A DNA stretch of 64,000 bases from Lewinellaceae bacterium (GTDB lineage: Bacteria > Bacteroidota > Bacteroidia > Chitinophagales > Saprospiraceae). A model generated the notes under the pieces. The model ran no database searches and was not told where the DNA came from. It was given only the letters and a program-made list of their open reading frames with translations. Each line of letters starts with the position of its first letter. The first letter of the stretch is position 1. Shown piece by piece: positions 1-9,327 of the stretch. The translations under genes were made by a program, and so were the position numbers. The DNA lies in assembly GCA_016708875.1 (NCBI GenBank), contig JADJFA010000001.1, positions 558,001 to 622,000 of the forward strand, written 5' to 3'.

Positions 1-1491
1 GAAAGGGTATTCTTCAAAAATAATCGCAGTAAGTTCTCCGTCCATAATGAATTCCAGGCCGATTCGTTGGGGATGGTTTGGATGAAACGCTCACCGTATG
101 GGGCAAAAGGTGTTCGTGGAGATATGAAAGCTATGCTACGGCTTGCCAAAAAACAATTGTTGGGTATGGAAGATACCTGGGAACTCACGGAAACAACGCA
201 CCCTGTTCCTGAACGGAGAATGGCCCAAATGGATTCAATTATTCAAAAAAAAGGCGATGATGGCGGCGTGGATTTTTTAGTAAGCCAGCAAAAATTCATG
301 TCATTCCGTGAAGGCGCCAAATCCGAAATTTTGCGTTGTCATTTGTTTAATCTGGATTATGATGAATGCATTGAAAAAGCCTTTAGGTTCCATATTCTAG
401 ACCCCAATAATGCCGAATACGTCTATTATATATTGGAAGGGATTCGTCGTAAATGCTATTTCAACAGTGATTTTTGGAAGAAAAAATTTATTGTTGATAA
501 TTATTTTACCGAAATAATAAAACCCAACCGGCGCTATAAAGAAAAAATAGAAACCAATGTTTTTGCACAAATACCTACCAATATTCTTGGGATGTCTGAG
601 GAGGAAGTAAGCCAAATGCAGGCGCGTTTTTATTGGGAGGGTGAAGTCAAATTTGAAACCTATGAGCAGGCGTTTGATTTCTTTTGCCAGGTGGGAGCGC
701 TTTTTGAAGAACCGGAATGCATTTTATCCAATGCATTGAGTGTCAATAATAATCTCGAGCTCCGCAATTCGCTTTTGAAAAAATATTTGTCCCACAAAAA
801 AATCCAAAACCGTGCGTTTGCAAGTGCTTTGCTTGATGGCAGCATCTTAAATAGTCTGCCCAATAAAAAACTGACCATTCTGTGCGACTGGTACACTACG
901 GTCCGACAAGGCTCGGAAGAGATATATGTTCGCAATGAAAAAATATCCAGCGAAAATCATTACAGCAATATTATGCTTCCTATTCTGCAAGAATATCCAG
1001 AGCGGATATTTTTAGATTGGGGGACTTTGCAGCGTTACCAAATCCGCGAGTATGAATTATTGAGGGAGTTGAAAGAAATCGCGTTAAAAAGGCTGATCAA
1101 CAAGGGGGAAAAACCGACCATATATTCGTTGGATCCTCGATATTGGGAATTGATGTTCCAACACGGTGTCAATGAAATTGAGTTTATTGATTTTAGTTAT
1201 TACGATGTACGAAAAGGTAGCACGACCCTGGATTCGTATAAAGAAATTATCGCCACGAGCATTACCGATTTAATGGCGGAGGAAAAACGCAGTCGTTTTA
1301 TGGATACCCGCATAGCTACCATTCGCGCCGTCCCAAACGGAATTCTCAAATGGACTTATTACGGCCTGGAAGGTGAAGTGCCTTATAAACAAACCGGAAA
1401 AGAAGGGGTTGTGGAATATCTAAAGGAGAATCTGCAGCGCTATGACAAAGAATTAAAAAAATTAGATCGGGACTTTGGGAAGATAGATTGA
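1..1491 (+). CDS. M48-type zinc metalloprotease, C-terminal part (5' truncated by window)
   Basis: The reading frame is open from base 1, so the true start lies upstream; 496 residues are visible. Near the left edge (residues 16-22) is NEFQADS, which matches the third-zinc-ligand motif (NExxAD) of M48 peptidases, and THPVPERR at about residues 65-72 resembles the THP..ER segment downstream in that family. The HExxH motif would be outside the window. The remaining 400 residues form a long, charged, probably helical C-terminal extension that I do not recognise. No membrane segment is visible in this part. Family assignment rests on these two motifs; the specific substrate is unknown. Confidence 0.65.
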   Translation, partial: ERVFFKNNRSKFSVHNEFQADSLGMVWMKRSPYGAKGVRGDMKAMLRLAKKQLLGMEDTWELTETTHPVPERRMAQMDSIIQKKGDDGGVDFLVSQQKFMSFREGAKSEILRCHLFNLDYDECIEKAFRFHILDPNNAEYVYYILEGIRRKCYFNSDFWKKKFIVDNYFTEIIKPNRRYKEKIETNVFAQIPTNILGMSEEEVSQMQARFYWEGEVKFETYEQAFDFFCQVGALFEEPECILSNALSVNNNLELRNSLLKKYLSHKKIQNRAFASALLDGSILNSLPNKKLTILCDWYTTVRQGSEEIYVRNEKISSENHYSNIMLPILQEYPERIFLDWGTLQRYQIREYELLRELKEIALKRLINKGEKPTIYSLDPRYWELMFQHGVNEIEFIDFSYYDVRKGSTTLDSYKEIIATSITDLMAEEKRSRFMDTRIATIRAVPNGILKWTYYGLEGEVPYKQTGKEGVVEYLKENLQRYDKELKKLDRDFGKID

Positions 1492-1517
1492 AGATTCTGG
1501 GGGTGTGACCCGTGAAC

Positions 1518-2263
1518 TCACAATTTATAATTCATTATAATGATTTCCTCTTTCCTAGATGAAAGGTCAATATCCGCACTAAACTCAATGTTTTGTATTT
1601 CACGCAATAACATTCCAGAAATATGTAGCACTTCTCGTCCATCACTGAGTTTGGTGAAGCGAAAGCCATAAGGTATGAATTCTTTAATGGGTCCCAACTT
1701 AGGTTCAGCATCCCTTAATCTTGTAATAAATTTATTTCTATCATAGTGTATTAATGCAGTATCCGCAGTCAGCATGGAGTTGACGCCTTCAAAGTTTTTA
1801 GTATTGAGCAGGTCTAGGAATTTATTGACCAGAGGCATTTTGTTAACCACCACCTCTAATTCATCTGTGGGAAAGTCATAAATAGTTTCGCTACCGTCTT
1901 TAAAAACAAGTACTATTGTAATTATATCATAGTTCTTTTTTCATCCCCCAGGTTGCGATAAATTAAATAAGCGGCATTGGAAGCGGGCAATTCAAAGACA
2001 TTAGCATATTTTTCAATTACTTCGCTTCCTCTGATTTCGATTTTAAAATAATTTCTTTTTCCACTGTTTATTGAAACATTTGTTCCCTTCGCACACTTGT
2101 ATTGTCCACCATATAATGCCATAATTTCCTTCATTCCTTTGTTTTCATTCTCTGTGATGCCAGGCAAATTGGACGTTGCGTTTTGTTCGCTTTTAGCGCT
2201 ATTTCCGCAAGCACTAAAAGCCAAACCTGCAATAAGGACTAGTATAAAAGGACTTTTTATCAT
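1518..2263 (-). CDS. lipoprotein, gene split by a one-base frameshift
   Basis: The start ATG at 2263 opens a signal peptide with a lipobox (LAFSACG), giving a lipid-anchored envelope protein. The frame then stops at 1922. The -1/+2 frame continues seamlessly with good coding sequence to 1518. The switch falls in a run of six A (T on the plus strand, 1936-1941); seven A would read DEKKNYDIITIVLVF and fuse both halves into one protein of about 248 aa. A start further upstream at 2362 is possible but would precede the signal peptide with an unlikely extension. No domain was recognised in either half. An assembly indel is more likely than a true pseudogene. Confidence 0.6.
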
Positions 2264-2391
2264 ATTGACTATAGGTTGATTGTGAAATGTTATTAAGCAG
2301 ACTACCAGACATGTGTCTGAATGGTTCTTAATTCCCTTATAATCTTTCTGTACATAATTCAAGGAAATGGGCAGGTCACTTTTTTTTACAC

Positions 2392-2775
2392 CTAATCCAC
2401 CAATTCCCTTACCAACTTATCCAGCGTTACCTCCGGATCCTCACAAAGCCCCGGATGTACTTTAGACGTTTGAAGGATCGTGCTGCGGGTAGCGGTGAGC
2501 CAGCGAAAACGGGAGGCATTGTCCAGTTTCGCGATCGGGGAATCAGGGGTTTTCCCGCAGCAGATTTCTTCAAAAGCTTGCAGGTGCATCTTGATTTCTT
2601 CCAGGCTTAGATTCGCATCGAGCGCCTGTAGTTTTGCCTCCGGAACATGCGCCCGCATACCCAGAAATTTCTTTTCAGGACAATACAAGATGACACCGGC
2701 ATTGACGAATTCTTCGCGCTCTGGCCGGGGCACAATGCGTATCACGGCGTATTCAAACAATCGAAGATCTTGCAT
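2392..2775 (-). CDS. DUF3037 domain protein
   Basis: 127 aa cytoplasmic protein. The N-terminal motif YAVIRIVPRPEREEFVNAGV followed by ILYCP is the signature of DUF3037, whose molecular role is not established. It overlaps the end of the HipA-like kinase gene upstream by 23 bases (2753-2775), so the two are almost certainly translated from one message. From memory, DUF3037 genes commonly sit beside HipA-family kinases, which fits a shared function such as partner or regulator of the kinase. No transmembrane segment or signal peptide is seen. Confidence 0.8.
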   Translation of the reverse strand: MQDLRLFEYAVIRIVPRPEREEFVNAGVILYCPEKKFLGMRAHVPEAKLQALDANLSLEEIKMHLQAFEEICCGKTPDSPIAKLDNASRFRWLTATRSTILQTSKVHPGLCEDPEVTLDKLVRELVD

Positions 2776-3538
2776 ACAGGGCCTGTTTTACAAATATTTC
2801 GCTGGATTCAAGTCGTATCTGCAGGAATTGCGAGTAGGTGCTTCTGACGGTTTCGGCACTTTCAGGAAAGGTGGCAGTTATCCACTCCTCCGGGATCAAA
2901 GCGACGATACTGTCTATCACCTGCTTATTCAGCAGTTGCTTCATAGATTGATCTACTTCCTCAATGGCCGAAGCCTGTCGCAATAGCACATGGTCTTTGA
3001 TTTGGGTAAAGGGCTTGGCGCTTTGCTCCTTCCAGTTTTCCCAGTTGTGATGAAAATACAAGGCGGCGCCATGGTCAATCAGCCAAAGTTCTTTTTGCCA
3101 AAGCAACATATTGGTATTGCGCGCTGTACGATCTACGTTCATCAAAAACGCATCCAGCCATACGATTCTGGAAGCCAGCAGTGCGTCCAGTCTGACAACG
3201 GCCGGATCGTATGTGACCGCGCCGGATAAGTAATGCATCCCCAGATTCAATCCGGTACTGAATTTGAGCAGGTCCTGGATTTCTTCATCGCCTTCCGCGC
3301 GGCCGTATGCTTCGTTCAGCTCTGCAAACACAATTTCGGGAAGTTTCAGTCCGGCAAGCCGGGCCAATTCGCCGCCGATCAATTCGGCTATCAGTGCTTT
3401 GATGCCCTGACCTGCACCCCGAAATTTCAGGACGTATAAGAAGCCGTCGTCCGCTTCCACAATGGCCGGAAGCGAACCGCCTTCCCGCAATGGGGTTACG
3501 TATCGGGTAACAATTACTGTTCTTATTTCGGGTTGCAT
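2753..3538 (-). CDS. HipA-like family protein kinase
   Basis: 261 aa with the ATG at 3538; a longer frame to 3631 adds a Cys-rich N-terminus encoded in repeat-like sequence and is not favoured. Visible kinase features are a lysine in YVLKF (about residue 38), the catalytic loop NVDRTARNTN (residues 134-143; D136, N141) and the metal-binding IDHG (D155), as in HipA/PI3K-like small kinases. It lacks the HipA N-subdomain-1 and is much shorter than E. coli HipA (about 440 aa). There is no HipB-like HTH antitoxin next to it; instead the overlapping downstream gene is DUF3037. The substrate is unknown. Confidence 0.75.
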   Translation of the reverse strand: MQPEIRTVIVTRYVTPLREGGSLPAIVEADDGFLYVLKFRGAGQGIKALIAELIGGELARLAGLKLPEIVFAELNEAYGRAEGDEEIQDLLKFSTGLNLGMHYLSGAVTYDPAVVRLDALLASRIVWLDAFLMNVDRTARNTNMLLWQKELWLIDHGAALYFHHNWENWKEQSAKPFTQIKDHVLLRQASAIEEVDQSMKQLLNKQVIDSIVALIPEEWITATFPESAETVRSTYSQFLQIRLESSEIFVKQALYARSSIV

Positions 3539-3548
3539 GGGGCAAAGA

Positions 3549-3582
3549 TGAAGTGATAAAGCGATAAAGTGATAAAGTGATT
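3549..3582. repeat. short tandem repeat (GTGATAAA units)
   Basis: Directly upstream of the HipA-like kinase start, three to four near-copies of AAGTGATAAA/AAGCGATAAA lie in a row. It could belong to the same class of locus-specific intergenic repeats seen elsewhere in the window; no inverted partner is seen. Confidence 0.5.
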
Positions 3583-3630
3583 TTAGGCGGGGTAGCTTAC
3601 AACAGCTAGCACAGCGGAGGCACAATCCCA

Positions 3631-3766
3631 AGCCTTGTCATCTTGAGAGACCCGTCCGCATCAAATGCGCGTACCACGGGTATTTGCCCTTTTGAGTGAT
3701 CGGGTGTGCATGTACTCGGGCAAAGCGCATTTGATGCGGACGGGTTCCGACAGAATGACAAGCTTG
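3631..3766. repeat. intergenic inverted repeat with REP-like TTGTCAT ends
   Basis: Perfect 20-base arms at 3651-3670 and 3725-3744 (CCCGTCCGCATCAAATGCGC and its complement) are flanked outside by imperfectly matched TTGTCATCTTGAGAGA / TTGTCATTCTGTCGGAA. The loop is about 54 bases. It sits between the HipA-like kinase and the MATE gene 3' end. The TTGTCAT outer ends resemble those of the repeat at 30440/31159. Confidence 0.7.
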
Positions 3767-3805
3767 AGTACTTGGGGTGGCAATTGAAATTTTTAGTCGG
3801 TCATT

Positions 3806-5188
3806 TTAAACCCTCGAAACCAACCTAAAAAACCGCCTCAAAAACCACACCGCCTGAATAATCAGCGCGATTAAATAGCCCATCCAAATCCCTTTCGCGT
3901 TCCATCCCAGATCCACTGCGAGCCAATAACCAAATGGCAATCCAATGACCCAAAATGCGACGAATGAAATAACGGAAGGCCACACCACATCATTGAGCGA
4001 ACGCAGCATGGCCATGCTGGTTGCCTGTGCGGCGTCGGCAATTTGAAAAAGTCCGGCAAAAAACACAAGCGTTGTGGCGACGGATATCACAGCCTGGTCT
4101 TCAATATACAGTGCTACAATGCTGCCGGGAAAAAGCAAAAACGCTGCTGTGGGAAGCACCATCATCAACAAAGCAACCCCAATGGCTGAGACGCCCGCCA
4201 TCCATATCCGTACCCGACTTTTGTAGGCCAGCGCTTGTCCCACACGGATCATGCCCGCTGTGGAAATGCCCATGACAGTAACGTACGTAACAGACACCAG
4301 ATTGATGGTAATTTGGTGCGCAGCTTGTTCGGTTTTGCTGATTTGGCCTATAAGAATGGCGCCAGCGCCGAACGCGGCATATTCCACCATGATTTGCAAA
4401 GCCGAAGGAATGCCGTAGCGAATAAACGATTGAGTTTGTGTCCAAACTGCCTCCAAACTCGTTTTGCATGTTCGGAAATACTGCAAATCTTTTCTCCCCC
4501 AAATTACAACCATCAGCACAAGCGACATCAGCAGGTGGGCAATCCCGGTGTTCATTGCGATGGCGTTGATGCCCATTTTGGGCAAGCCAAATTTTCCAAA
4601 AATGAACACCCAATTGAGAAAAACATCCAGTATCAAACCACCGATAGACAACACCATCGTCAGTCGGACGTACGCGAAGGCATCCGCGAAATTGACCAAT
4701 ACTGCAAACAGGATAAGCGCGGGCAGACTGTAGATCATTATTTTCAGGTATTCCACGGCCAAAATCGTCACCTCCGGGTCTTGTTTCAAAGCATGAAAAT
4801 TCTGGATGCCCAGCCACAACAGCGGGCTTGCGACCAATACAAAAATCACAATCAACCATAGCCCCGCATGTAGCAGCGTTCGCACCCGTACACCATCCCT
4901 CAATTCGTGCGCTTCCGCCACCGGGGTTGGGATCATGCGCACTGCGCCCCAAATCAGTAGCATGGACATTACAAAGAGTACGCTGGCAACAGCGTAAGCC
5001 GCCAGGGCAGTTTCGCCGAGTTGACCGATCATGACGGTACCTGTAAGACCCATTAGGACGCTGCTGAGTTCACCCAGCATCAGAGGGAGCGCCAGGCGGA
5101 ACGTGCCTTTGATTTCTGGCCGAAACAGTCCGCCGCGCCAGAAGCGGAGAAATGGGTGGGTTTTGGGTGAGGCGGGCGAATTTTTCAC
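3806..5188 (-). CDS. MATE family multidrug efflux transporter
   Basis: 460 aa, the usual length for the family. After a basic cytoplasmic N-terminus the sequence PLMLGELSSVLMGLTGTVMIGQLG is the MATE first-helix pattern, and hydrophobic segments continue to give about 12 membrane helices in two homologous halves. MATE proteins export cationic drugs or metabolites using Na+ or H+ gradients; the substrate cannot be read from sequence. NorM-like proteins are the closest group I can name. It is transcribed alone, divergently from the Uma2 gene. Confidence 0.85.
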   Translation of the reverse strand: MKNSPASPKTHPFLRFWRGGLFRPEIKGTFRLALPLMLGELSSVLMGLTGTVMIGQLGETALAAYAVASVLFVMSMLLIWGAVRMIPTPVAEAHELRDGVRVRTLLHAGLWLIVIFVLVASPLLWLGIQNFHALKQDPEVTILAVEYLKIMIYSLPALILFAVLVNFADAFAYVRLTMVLSIGGLILDVFLNWVFIFGKFGLPKMGINAIAMNTGIAHLLMSLVLMVVIWGRKDLQYFRTCKTSLEAVWTQTQSFIRYGIPSALQIMVEYAAFGAGAILIGQISKTEQAAHQITINLVSVTYVTVMGISTAGMIRVGQALAYKSRVRIWMAGVSAIGVALLMMVLPTAAFLLFPGSIVALYIEDQAVISVATTLVFFAGLFQIADAAQATSMAMLRSLNDVVWPSVISFVAFWVIGLPFGYWLAVDLGWNAKGIWMGYLIALIIQAVWFLRRFFRLVSRV

Positions 5189-5233
5189 GAGGCAAAGGAC
5201 AGATTGAGAAGATGCAAATAGTACCTTGGAGAA

Positions 5234-5264
5234 GTTGTATTTTTAAAAAGAATGTTTACTTTTG
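5234..5264 (+). promoter_or_regulatory. Bacteroidota-type promoter for the Uma2 gene
   Basis: TACTTTTG at 5257-5264 fits the -7 consensus TAnnTTTG, and GTTG at 5234-5237 (a TTTG-like -33) is 19 bases upstream. The start codon follows 18 bases later. Confidence 0.5.
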
Positions 5265-5281
5265 AATAAAATTTGAACAGC

Positions 5282-5755
5282 ATGACAACCTCACTTGGTC
5301 TTTCTGAATACGAAATCGAACGCGGAAAACCAATGCCAGATAAAAACCACGCCTTTGTCCAAGGGAATTTTCTCATCCAATTATTTCTGAAATACAGTTC
5401 AAAATTCAGGGTCTTACCTGAAGTCAACTTGGATTTGTTCATTCGGGAGCGGGTGCCAGATTTGGCGATTTACCCTCCAATGGCTTTTGTGCCAGATGAA
5501 AATGAGATTCGCATGCGAGAAGTTCCCCTTGGCGTCATCGAAATCCTGTCAGCCAGGCAAGACCTTGCAGAATTGATGATAAAATGCTGCGAATATTTTG
5601 CCGCAGGCGTCAAATCCTACTGGCTTGCGCTTCCTGCCTTGAGAACTATTTACGTTTTCTACGCACCGAATGAGTATGAAATTTATTCGGGCACAGACCT
5701 TTTGCAGGACAAAAAATTGAATATCGAACTGGATTTGGCAGAGATTTTCAAGTAG
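5282..5755 (+). CDS. Uma2 family protein (PD-(D/E)XK nuclease fold)
   Basis: 157 aa from the ATG at 5282; a TTG three codons upstream is possible. Uma2 (DUF820) hallmarks are present: VPDLAIYP (PD at 59-60), GVIEILS (E87) and the C-terminal AAGVKSYWLALP, corresponding to the family's GV.EYW pattern. The fold is that of restriction-type nucleases, but activity has rarely been shown. The family is best known from large paralogous sets in cyanobacteria and is also found in Bacteroidota. The gene converges on the acetyltransferase gene with an 8-base overlap of their 3' ends. Confidence 0.8.
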   Translation: MTTSLGLSEYEIERGKPMPDKNHAFVQGNFLIQLFLKYSSKFRVLPEVNLDLFIRERVPDLAIYPPMAFVPDENEIRMREVPLGVIEILSARQDLAELMIKCCEYFAAGVKSYWLALPALRTIYVFYAPNEYEIYSGTDLLQDKKLNIELDLAEIFK

Positions 5756-6239
5756 CCCTCAACCGATACACAAACGTATCGTCTTCCCCAAAGCGCCGTC
5801 TTTCCACAAACTCGAACCCCAGTCGCTCGTAAAAACGATGCGCCGCAGTATTAGAAGCCAAGGGGTCAATCATTACCGCTGTGACCGCCGGGTCGGCAAA
5901 ACAGCGTTCAAGTGCCAGCCGCATAATTTCTGTGCCATAACCCTTTCCGGTGTCTGACGCCTCCCCAATCCAGATATCAATGGCCCGGAGATTGTCGGGC
6001 ACATCACCCCAATAATGCGTTTCCTCTCGCGCTGGGTCAATAATTTGTACAAATCCAATTGGCCGCCCGTTCAATTCGGCGATCAATTGCTCCCGCCAGT
6101 CGGGCTCGTATAGTAATTCCGTTTCCCAATTCCAGTCGTCATTTGGGTCAGAATCAATGACATGGGGCTGCTCGTCCCAATGTTGGAGCATAGGCAAATC
6201 TGTTATGGTGGCAGGGCGGAGATTGATCTCGTAATTCAT
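5748..6239 (-). CDS. GNAT acetyltransferase, AAC(6')-like
   Basis: 163 aa. The arrangement is that of AAC(6')-Ib-type acetyltransferases: LRPATITDLPML at the N-terminus, LNGRPIGFVQI, then the acetyl-CoA loop GKGYGTEIMR (Q/RxxGxG/A pattern) and DPLASNTAAHRFYERLGFE. Such enzymes acetylate aminoglycosides or amino groups of other metabolites, with acetyl-CoA as donor. Resistance cannot be claimed from sequence; related proteins also act in siderophore or protein acetylation. It is a chromosomal gene with no mobile element nearby. Confidence 0.75.
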   Translation of the reverse strand: MNYEINLRPATITDLPMLQHWDEQPHVIDSDPNDDWNWETELLYEPDWREQLIAELNGRPIGFVQIIDPAREETHYWGDVPDNLRAIDIWIGEASDTGKGYGTEIMRLALERCFADPAVTAVMIDPLASNTAAHRFYERLGFEFVERRRFGEDDTFVYRLRAT

Positions 6240-6356
6240 AAGCGCCTATATTTTAGATTGGTTCACCACTAGTTAGGCGAAAATTTTTTAACCCTCAGGG
6301 TAAGGTAATCCACGCGTTGGCGATAATGGTGAACACAACATAAAAATCACACCATT

Positions 6357-8096
6357 ATGAACACATTAAAAGTAATTTTTTCGCTCCTCTTTTTGACGCT
6401 TATAGCTCAGAACTTGACAGCACAAGACAAGACAACTAAACCGTGCTACAAACCCGGTTTTCAACTTTCCTTCCGTGGAGGCTATGATTTCCCGACTTAC
6501 CACAACAACACGCCTTTTATTGACTACAAAGGCGGACTCGAACTGGGTACGTCCCTGGACTATTACTGGAGGTGGTTTGGCATCGGCGCCGACTTCGACT
6601 ATCTAAAAAACAAACCTAAAAACACCTACCCTACTGGCACTTTGACGGTTTTGGGAACTCCGATTGGCTCTATCAGCAATTTTAATCTGACGGAGGCGCG
6701 CATTACCCGGATATTCTATGGCCTGGGACCGAGCTTCCGATACGAACCCAGCAACAAATTTACTGCGGAGCTCATGCTCAGAGGCGGCCTCGCGTCCATC
6801 AAAGGCGGCAGAACCGAACTGCTGGGAATTCAACCACCGACGCATTTGTTAAACTTTCACGCTGGTTACGACCTGAAAACGGTCTTATCCGCCAAGGCCC
6901 AAGTGCAATTCAATTACTTCTTTAACAAGGTTTTTGGGATCCATGCAGGCGCCTACTACATGCGGCACTTCAAAGCAACTGAATTGACCGATGCCGGTTA
7001 TGGTCTTTCTGCAAGCTATATACCGTTTGACAACCGGGAAGACAACAACACAATAGACCCCAAAATCCAGGAAACAAGAACGGAAGCCTGCAATTGTGAC
7101 ATTTCTTCTATTGGCGCTTTTGCCGGGGTAACTGTAAGACTGGTCCCCGCCAAACGGGAAAAAGCATGCAATGCCTGCGATGTATTCTCGCTTGCAGTCA
7201 CGGCCAGGGATAAATTTAGCAAGCAATTGTTGCCCAATACAGATGTGGCTTTGAAAAACGCCAATGGAGAAGTTGTACAAACAGGTACCACCAACAACTT
7301 TGGCGTCGTGACTTTCAACAATATTATTCCAGACAATTATTCCATTGCAGGAATTCTGTATGACGTAAATCTTGATGGGTCAACCGCGATGAAAAGCGAA
7401 TTCCAGCCAAGCACCACCTTGCAAAAGGAAATTCTTTATTCAGATACCAATTTTATCCTGAAAGGGAAAACGGTTGTTTGCAATTCTGCGACCCCGTTGC
7501 AAGACGTGTCGGTTATCCTCAAAAATACAGATCAGGCAGACATAAAAAATACCATGACCGATGCTAAGGGAGAATTTATTTTCCATGTAAAGCAACAATC
7601 CAACTACCTGATATATGGGAAGAAAGAGAATTATTTCTCTCAAATGGAAAAGATTCTTACCAGCGATTTTGACAGGAATACAACGCTGTTTATCAAACTG
7701 GAAATATGCATGGAAGAAACGGATTGTGAAAACGCCATTCCGCTGAAGAACATCCATTATGACCTGGACGAATCCTTCCTGCGTCCAGAAGCCAAAATAG
7801 AACTGAATCGCCTGGTGCAATTCATGACCGATAACCCCGGTGTAAACATTGAAGTCAGATCGCATACCGATTCAAGAGGTTCCGATAAATACAACGAAAC
7901 ATTGTCGCAGAAGCGAGCCGATGCAGCCGTTGACTATCTGGTATCACAAGGAATAAGCAATGATCGCCTGGCAGGCAGAGGTTATGGAGAAACCAAATTG
8001 TTGAATGAATGCGCTGATGGCGTTACTTGTTCGGAATCAAAACATCAATTGAATAGAAGGACAGAAATGAAAGTTATCTGCCCACCAAGAAGGTAA
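6357..8096 (+). CDS. OmpA family outer membrane protein with carboxypeptidase-regulatory-like domain
   Basis: 579 aa with an N-terminal signal peptide (cleavage near AQN/LTAQD). Residues about 30-260 look like an eight-stranded outer-membrane barrel with alternating aromatic strands. Residues about 275-450 hold two Ig-like repeats of the carboxypeptidase-regulatory type (ending in patterns such as TTNNFGVVTFNNIIP and MTDAKGEFIFHV). The C-terminal OmpA domain (about 470-575) contains VRSHTDSRGSDKYN..LSQKRADAAVDYL and RRTEMK, the peptidoglycan-binding signature. It anchors the outer membrane to the wall. The downstream lipoprotein gene is separated by an ACAACG inverted repeat. Confidence 0.88.
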   Translation: MNTLKVIFSLLFLTLIAQNLTAQDKTTKPCYKPGFQLSFRGGYDFPTYHNNTPFIDYKGGLELGTSLDYYWRWFGIGADFDYLKNKPKNTYPTGTLTVLGTPIGSISNFNLTEARITRIFYGLGPSFRYEPSNKFTAELMLRGGLASIKGGRTELLGIQPPTHLLNFHAGYDLKTVLSAKAQVQFNYFFNKVFGIHAGAYYMRHFKATELTDAGYGLSASYIPFDNREDNNTIDPKIQETRTEACNCDISSIGAFAGVTVRLVPAKREKACNACDVFSLAVTARDKFSKQLLPNTDVALKNANGEVVQTGTTNNFGVVTFNNIIPDNYSIAGILYDVNLDGSTAMKSEFQPSTTLQKEILYSDTNFILKGKTVVCNSATPLQDVSVILKNTDQADIKNTMTDAKGEFIFHVKQQSNYLIYGKKENYFSQMEKILTSDFDRNTTLFIKLEICMEETDCENAIPLKNIHYDLDESFLRPEAKIELNRLVQFMTDNPGVNIEVRSHTDSRGSDKYNETLSQKRADAAVDYLVSQGISNDRLAGRGYGETKLLNECADGVTCSESKHQLNRRTEMKVICPPRR

Positions 8097-8129
8097 ATCT
8101 CAATTTCATAAATCCTTGGAGAGTAATAG

Positions 8130-8205
8130 TTCACACAACGACACGACGACACAACGTTTTGGTTGTCAACAGATTCAACGTTGTGGCGTTGCGGCGTTGT
8201 GTGAA
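8130..8205. repeat. ACAACG-family inverted repeat, upstream copy
   Basis: Left arm about 8130-8160 is built of ACAACGACAC units, right arm 8177-8205 of complementary GTTGTGGCGTTGCGGC units. The pair forms a long imperfect hairpin with a short loop, between the OmpA gene and the next lipoprotein gene. The same family returns after that lipoprotein gene (9328-9500). Confidence 0.8.
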
Positions 8206-8245
8206 ATATTCCCCTCCATTCACTTACTTTTCAAAAACTAAAAAA

Positions 8246-9313
8246 ATGAAAAATTCCATTTCAATAACAAGCATGAATAATCCATTTTTCAATGGCTTTG
8301 GCTTGTTCATCGCCCTCATTGCACTGCTTAGCATCAATTACGCTTGCAATGATAAAAACTGTGCTTACGATCCAACCACAAATCCTGAGGGTTGTGTACT
8401 TTCCAGTAGCTTAAATCTGTCAACTGGCATTGATCCTAATGGCAACGTATTAGCTCCGGGTGCCGGGGTGGTTGATCCGTTTTGGAAACTTATAAATATA
8501 CCACCGCTGTTTGCCTGTAATTCCACGCTTTTAGGAAGCATCAACGGCAGTGCTTATGTGATGAATTATGCCAACGCCGGAACATCGGGTTGGGTGAATC
8601 AACCAGGCTCCTCCACACTTGCGCCGGTGGATTTGGGCACTACCAACGGTTTTGGCTGTAACAACCCCATGAATTCCCTGGGCGGCACAGTCCCCTATGT
8701 TTTCGAGCGCTCTTTTTGTGTATTGCAAAACACGACCGTGGCCTTTACTTTTTCCTTTAAAGGGGATGATGAAATTTATTTTGAATTGGTAGACAACAGC
8801 AATGGAAACGTGCTTAGTACAACGGTAAACACCTTGTATGTTTTCCCTGCTCCTGCACAAACCTGGACGGAAGCCGCACTGCCGCTGCCCGCTGGAAGTT
8901 ATAGTCTGCGAGGTTATTTGGCTAATAGAGTGAGTGTTGTTCTGGGCTTTTCTTTGGTCGGGAATCTGACAACGGTCAATGGAGATTTGGCAATTTCCAA
9001 CAACGCAACAGGTTGCTGCGAAAACAATACGATCAGCGTCCTGAATATCCTTGAAGAAGGCTGTGATGGTATTTTTAACGGGGCAGATCAAGTTGGCAAT
9101 GGTTGGACTTTCAATCTATTGAATGCTTCCAATAACATTGTCGCTACGGGAGTTTCCGACATCAATGGCAACGTCTTTTTCGCAGGCCTGGCCGATGGAA
9201 GCTATACGGTTCAGATCGTGCCACAAGGAGGATGGACGCCGACCATTGTCAGTATCCCTGTTACGGTTGCGAACAATGCGGTTGGAATTGTAGAATTTTT
9301 CAACTGCAAATAG
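8246..9313 (+). CDS. secreted lipoprotein with SdrD-B/prealbumin-like C-terminal domain
   Basis: 355 aa from the ATG at 8246; an upstream in-frame start at 8159 would be encoded by the intergenic hairpin and is rejected. The signal peptide ends in a lipobox-like LLSINYAC. The middle is a Ser/Asn/Gly-rich region with paired cysteines and no recognised domain. The C-terminal 80 residues (from about CDGIFNGADQVGNGW) form a B-type Ig-like domain as in SdrD/carboxypeptidase-regulatory proteins, with the SDINGNVFFAGLADGSYTV strand pattern. Probably surface exposed. Function unknown. Confidence 0.7.
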   Translation: MKNSISITSMNNPFFNGFGLFIALIALLSINYACNDKNCAYDPTTNPEGCVLSSSLNLSTGIDPNGNVLAPGAGVVDPFWKLINIPPLFACNSTLLGSINGSAYVMNYANAGTSGWVNQPGSSTLAPVDLGTTNGFGCNNPMNSLGGTVPYVFERSFCVLQNTTVAFTFSFKGDDEIYFELVDNSNGNVLSTTVNTLYVFPAPAQTWTEAALPLPAGSYSLRGYLANRVSVVLGFSLVGNLTTVNGDLAISNNATGCCENNTISVLNILEEGCDGIFNGADQVGNGWTFNLLNASNNIVATGVSDINGNVFFAGLADGSYTVQIVPQGGWTPTIVSIPVTVANNAVGIVEFFNCK

Positions 9314-9327
9314 GCGCCAGAGTTGAT

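Noticed and set aside
4101..4952. 283-codon ORF inside the MATE gene on the same strand
   Set aside because: It is the shifted frame of the MATE gene; the 460-aa frame has clear membrane helices and family motifs.
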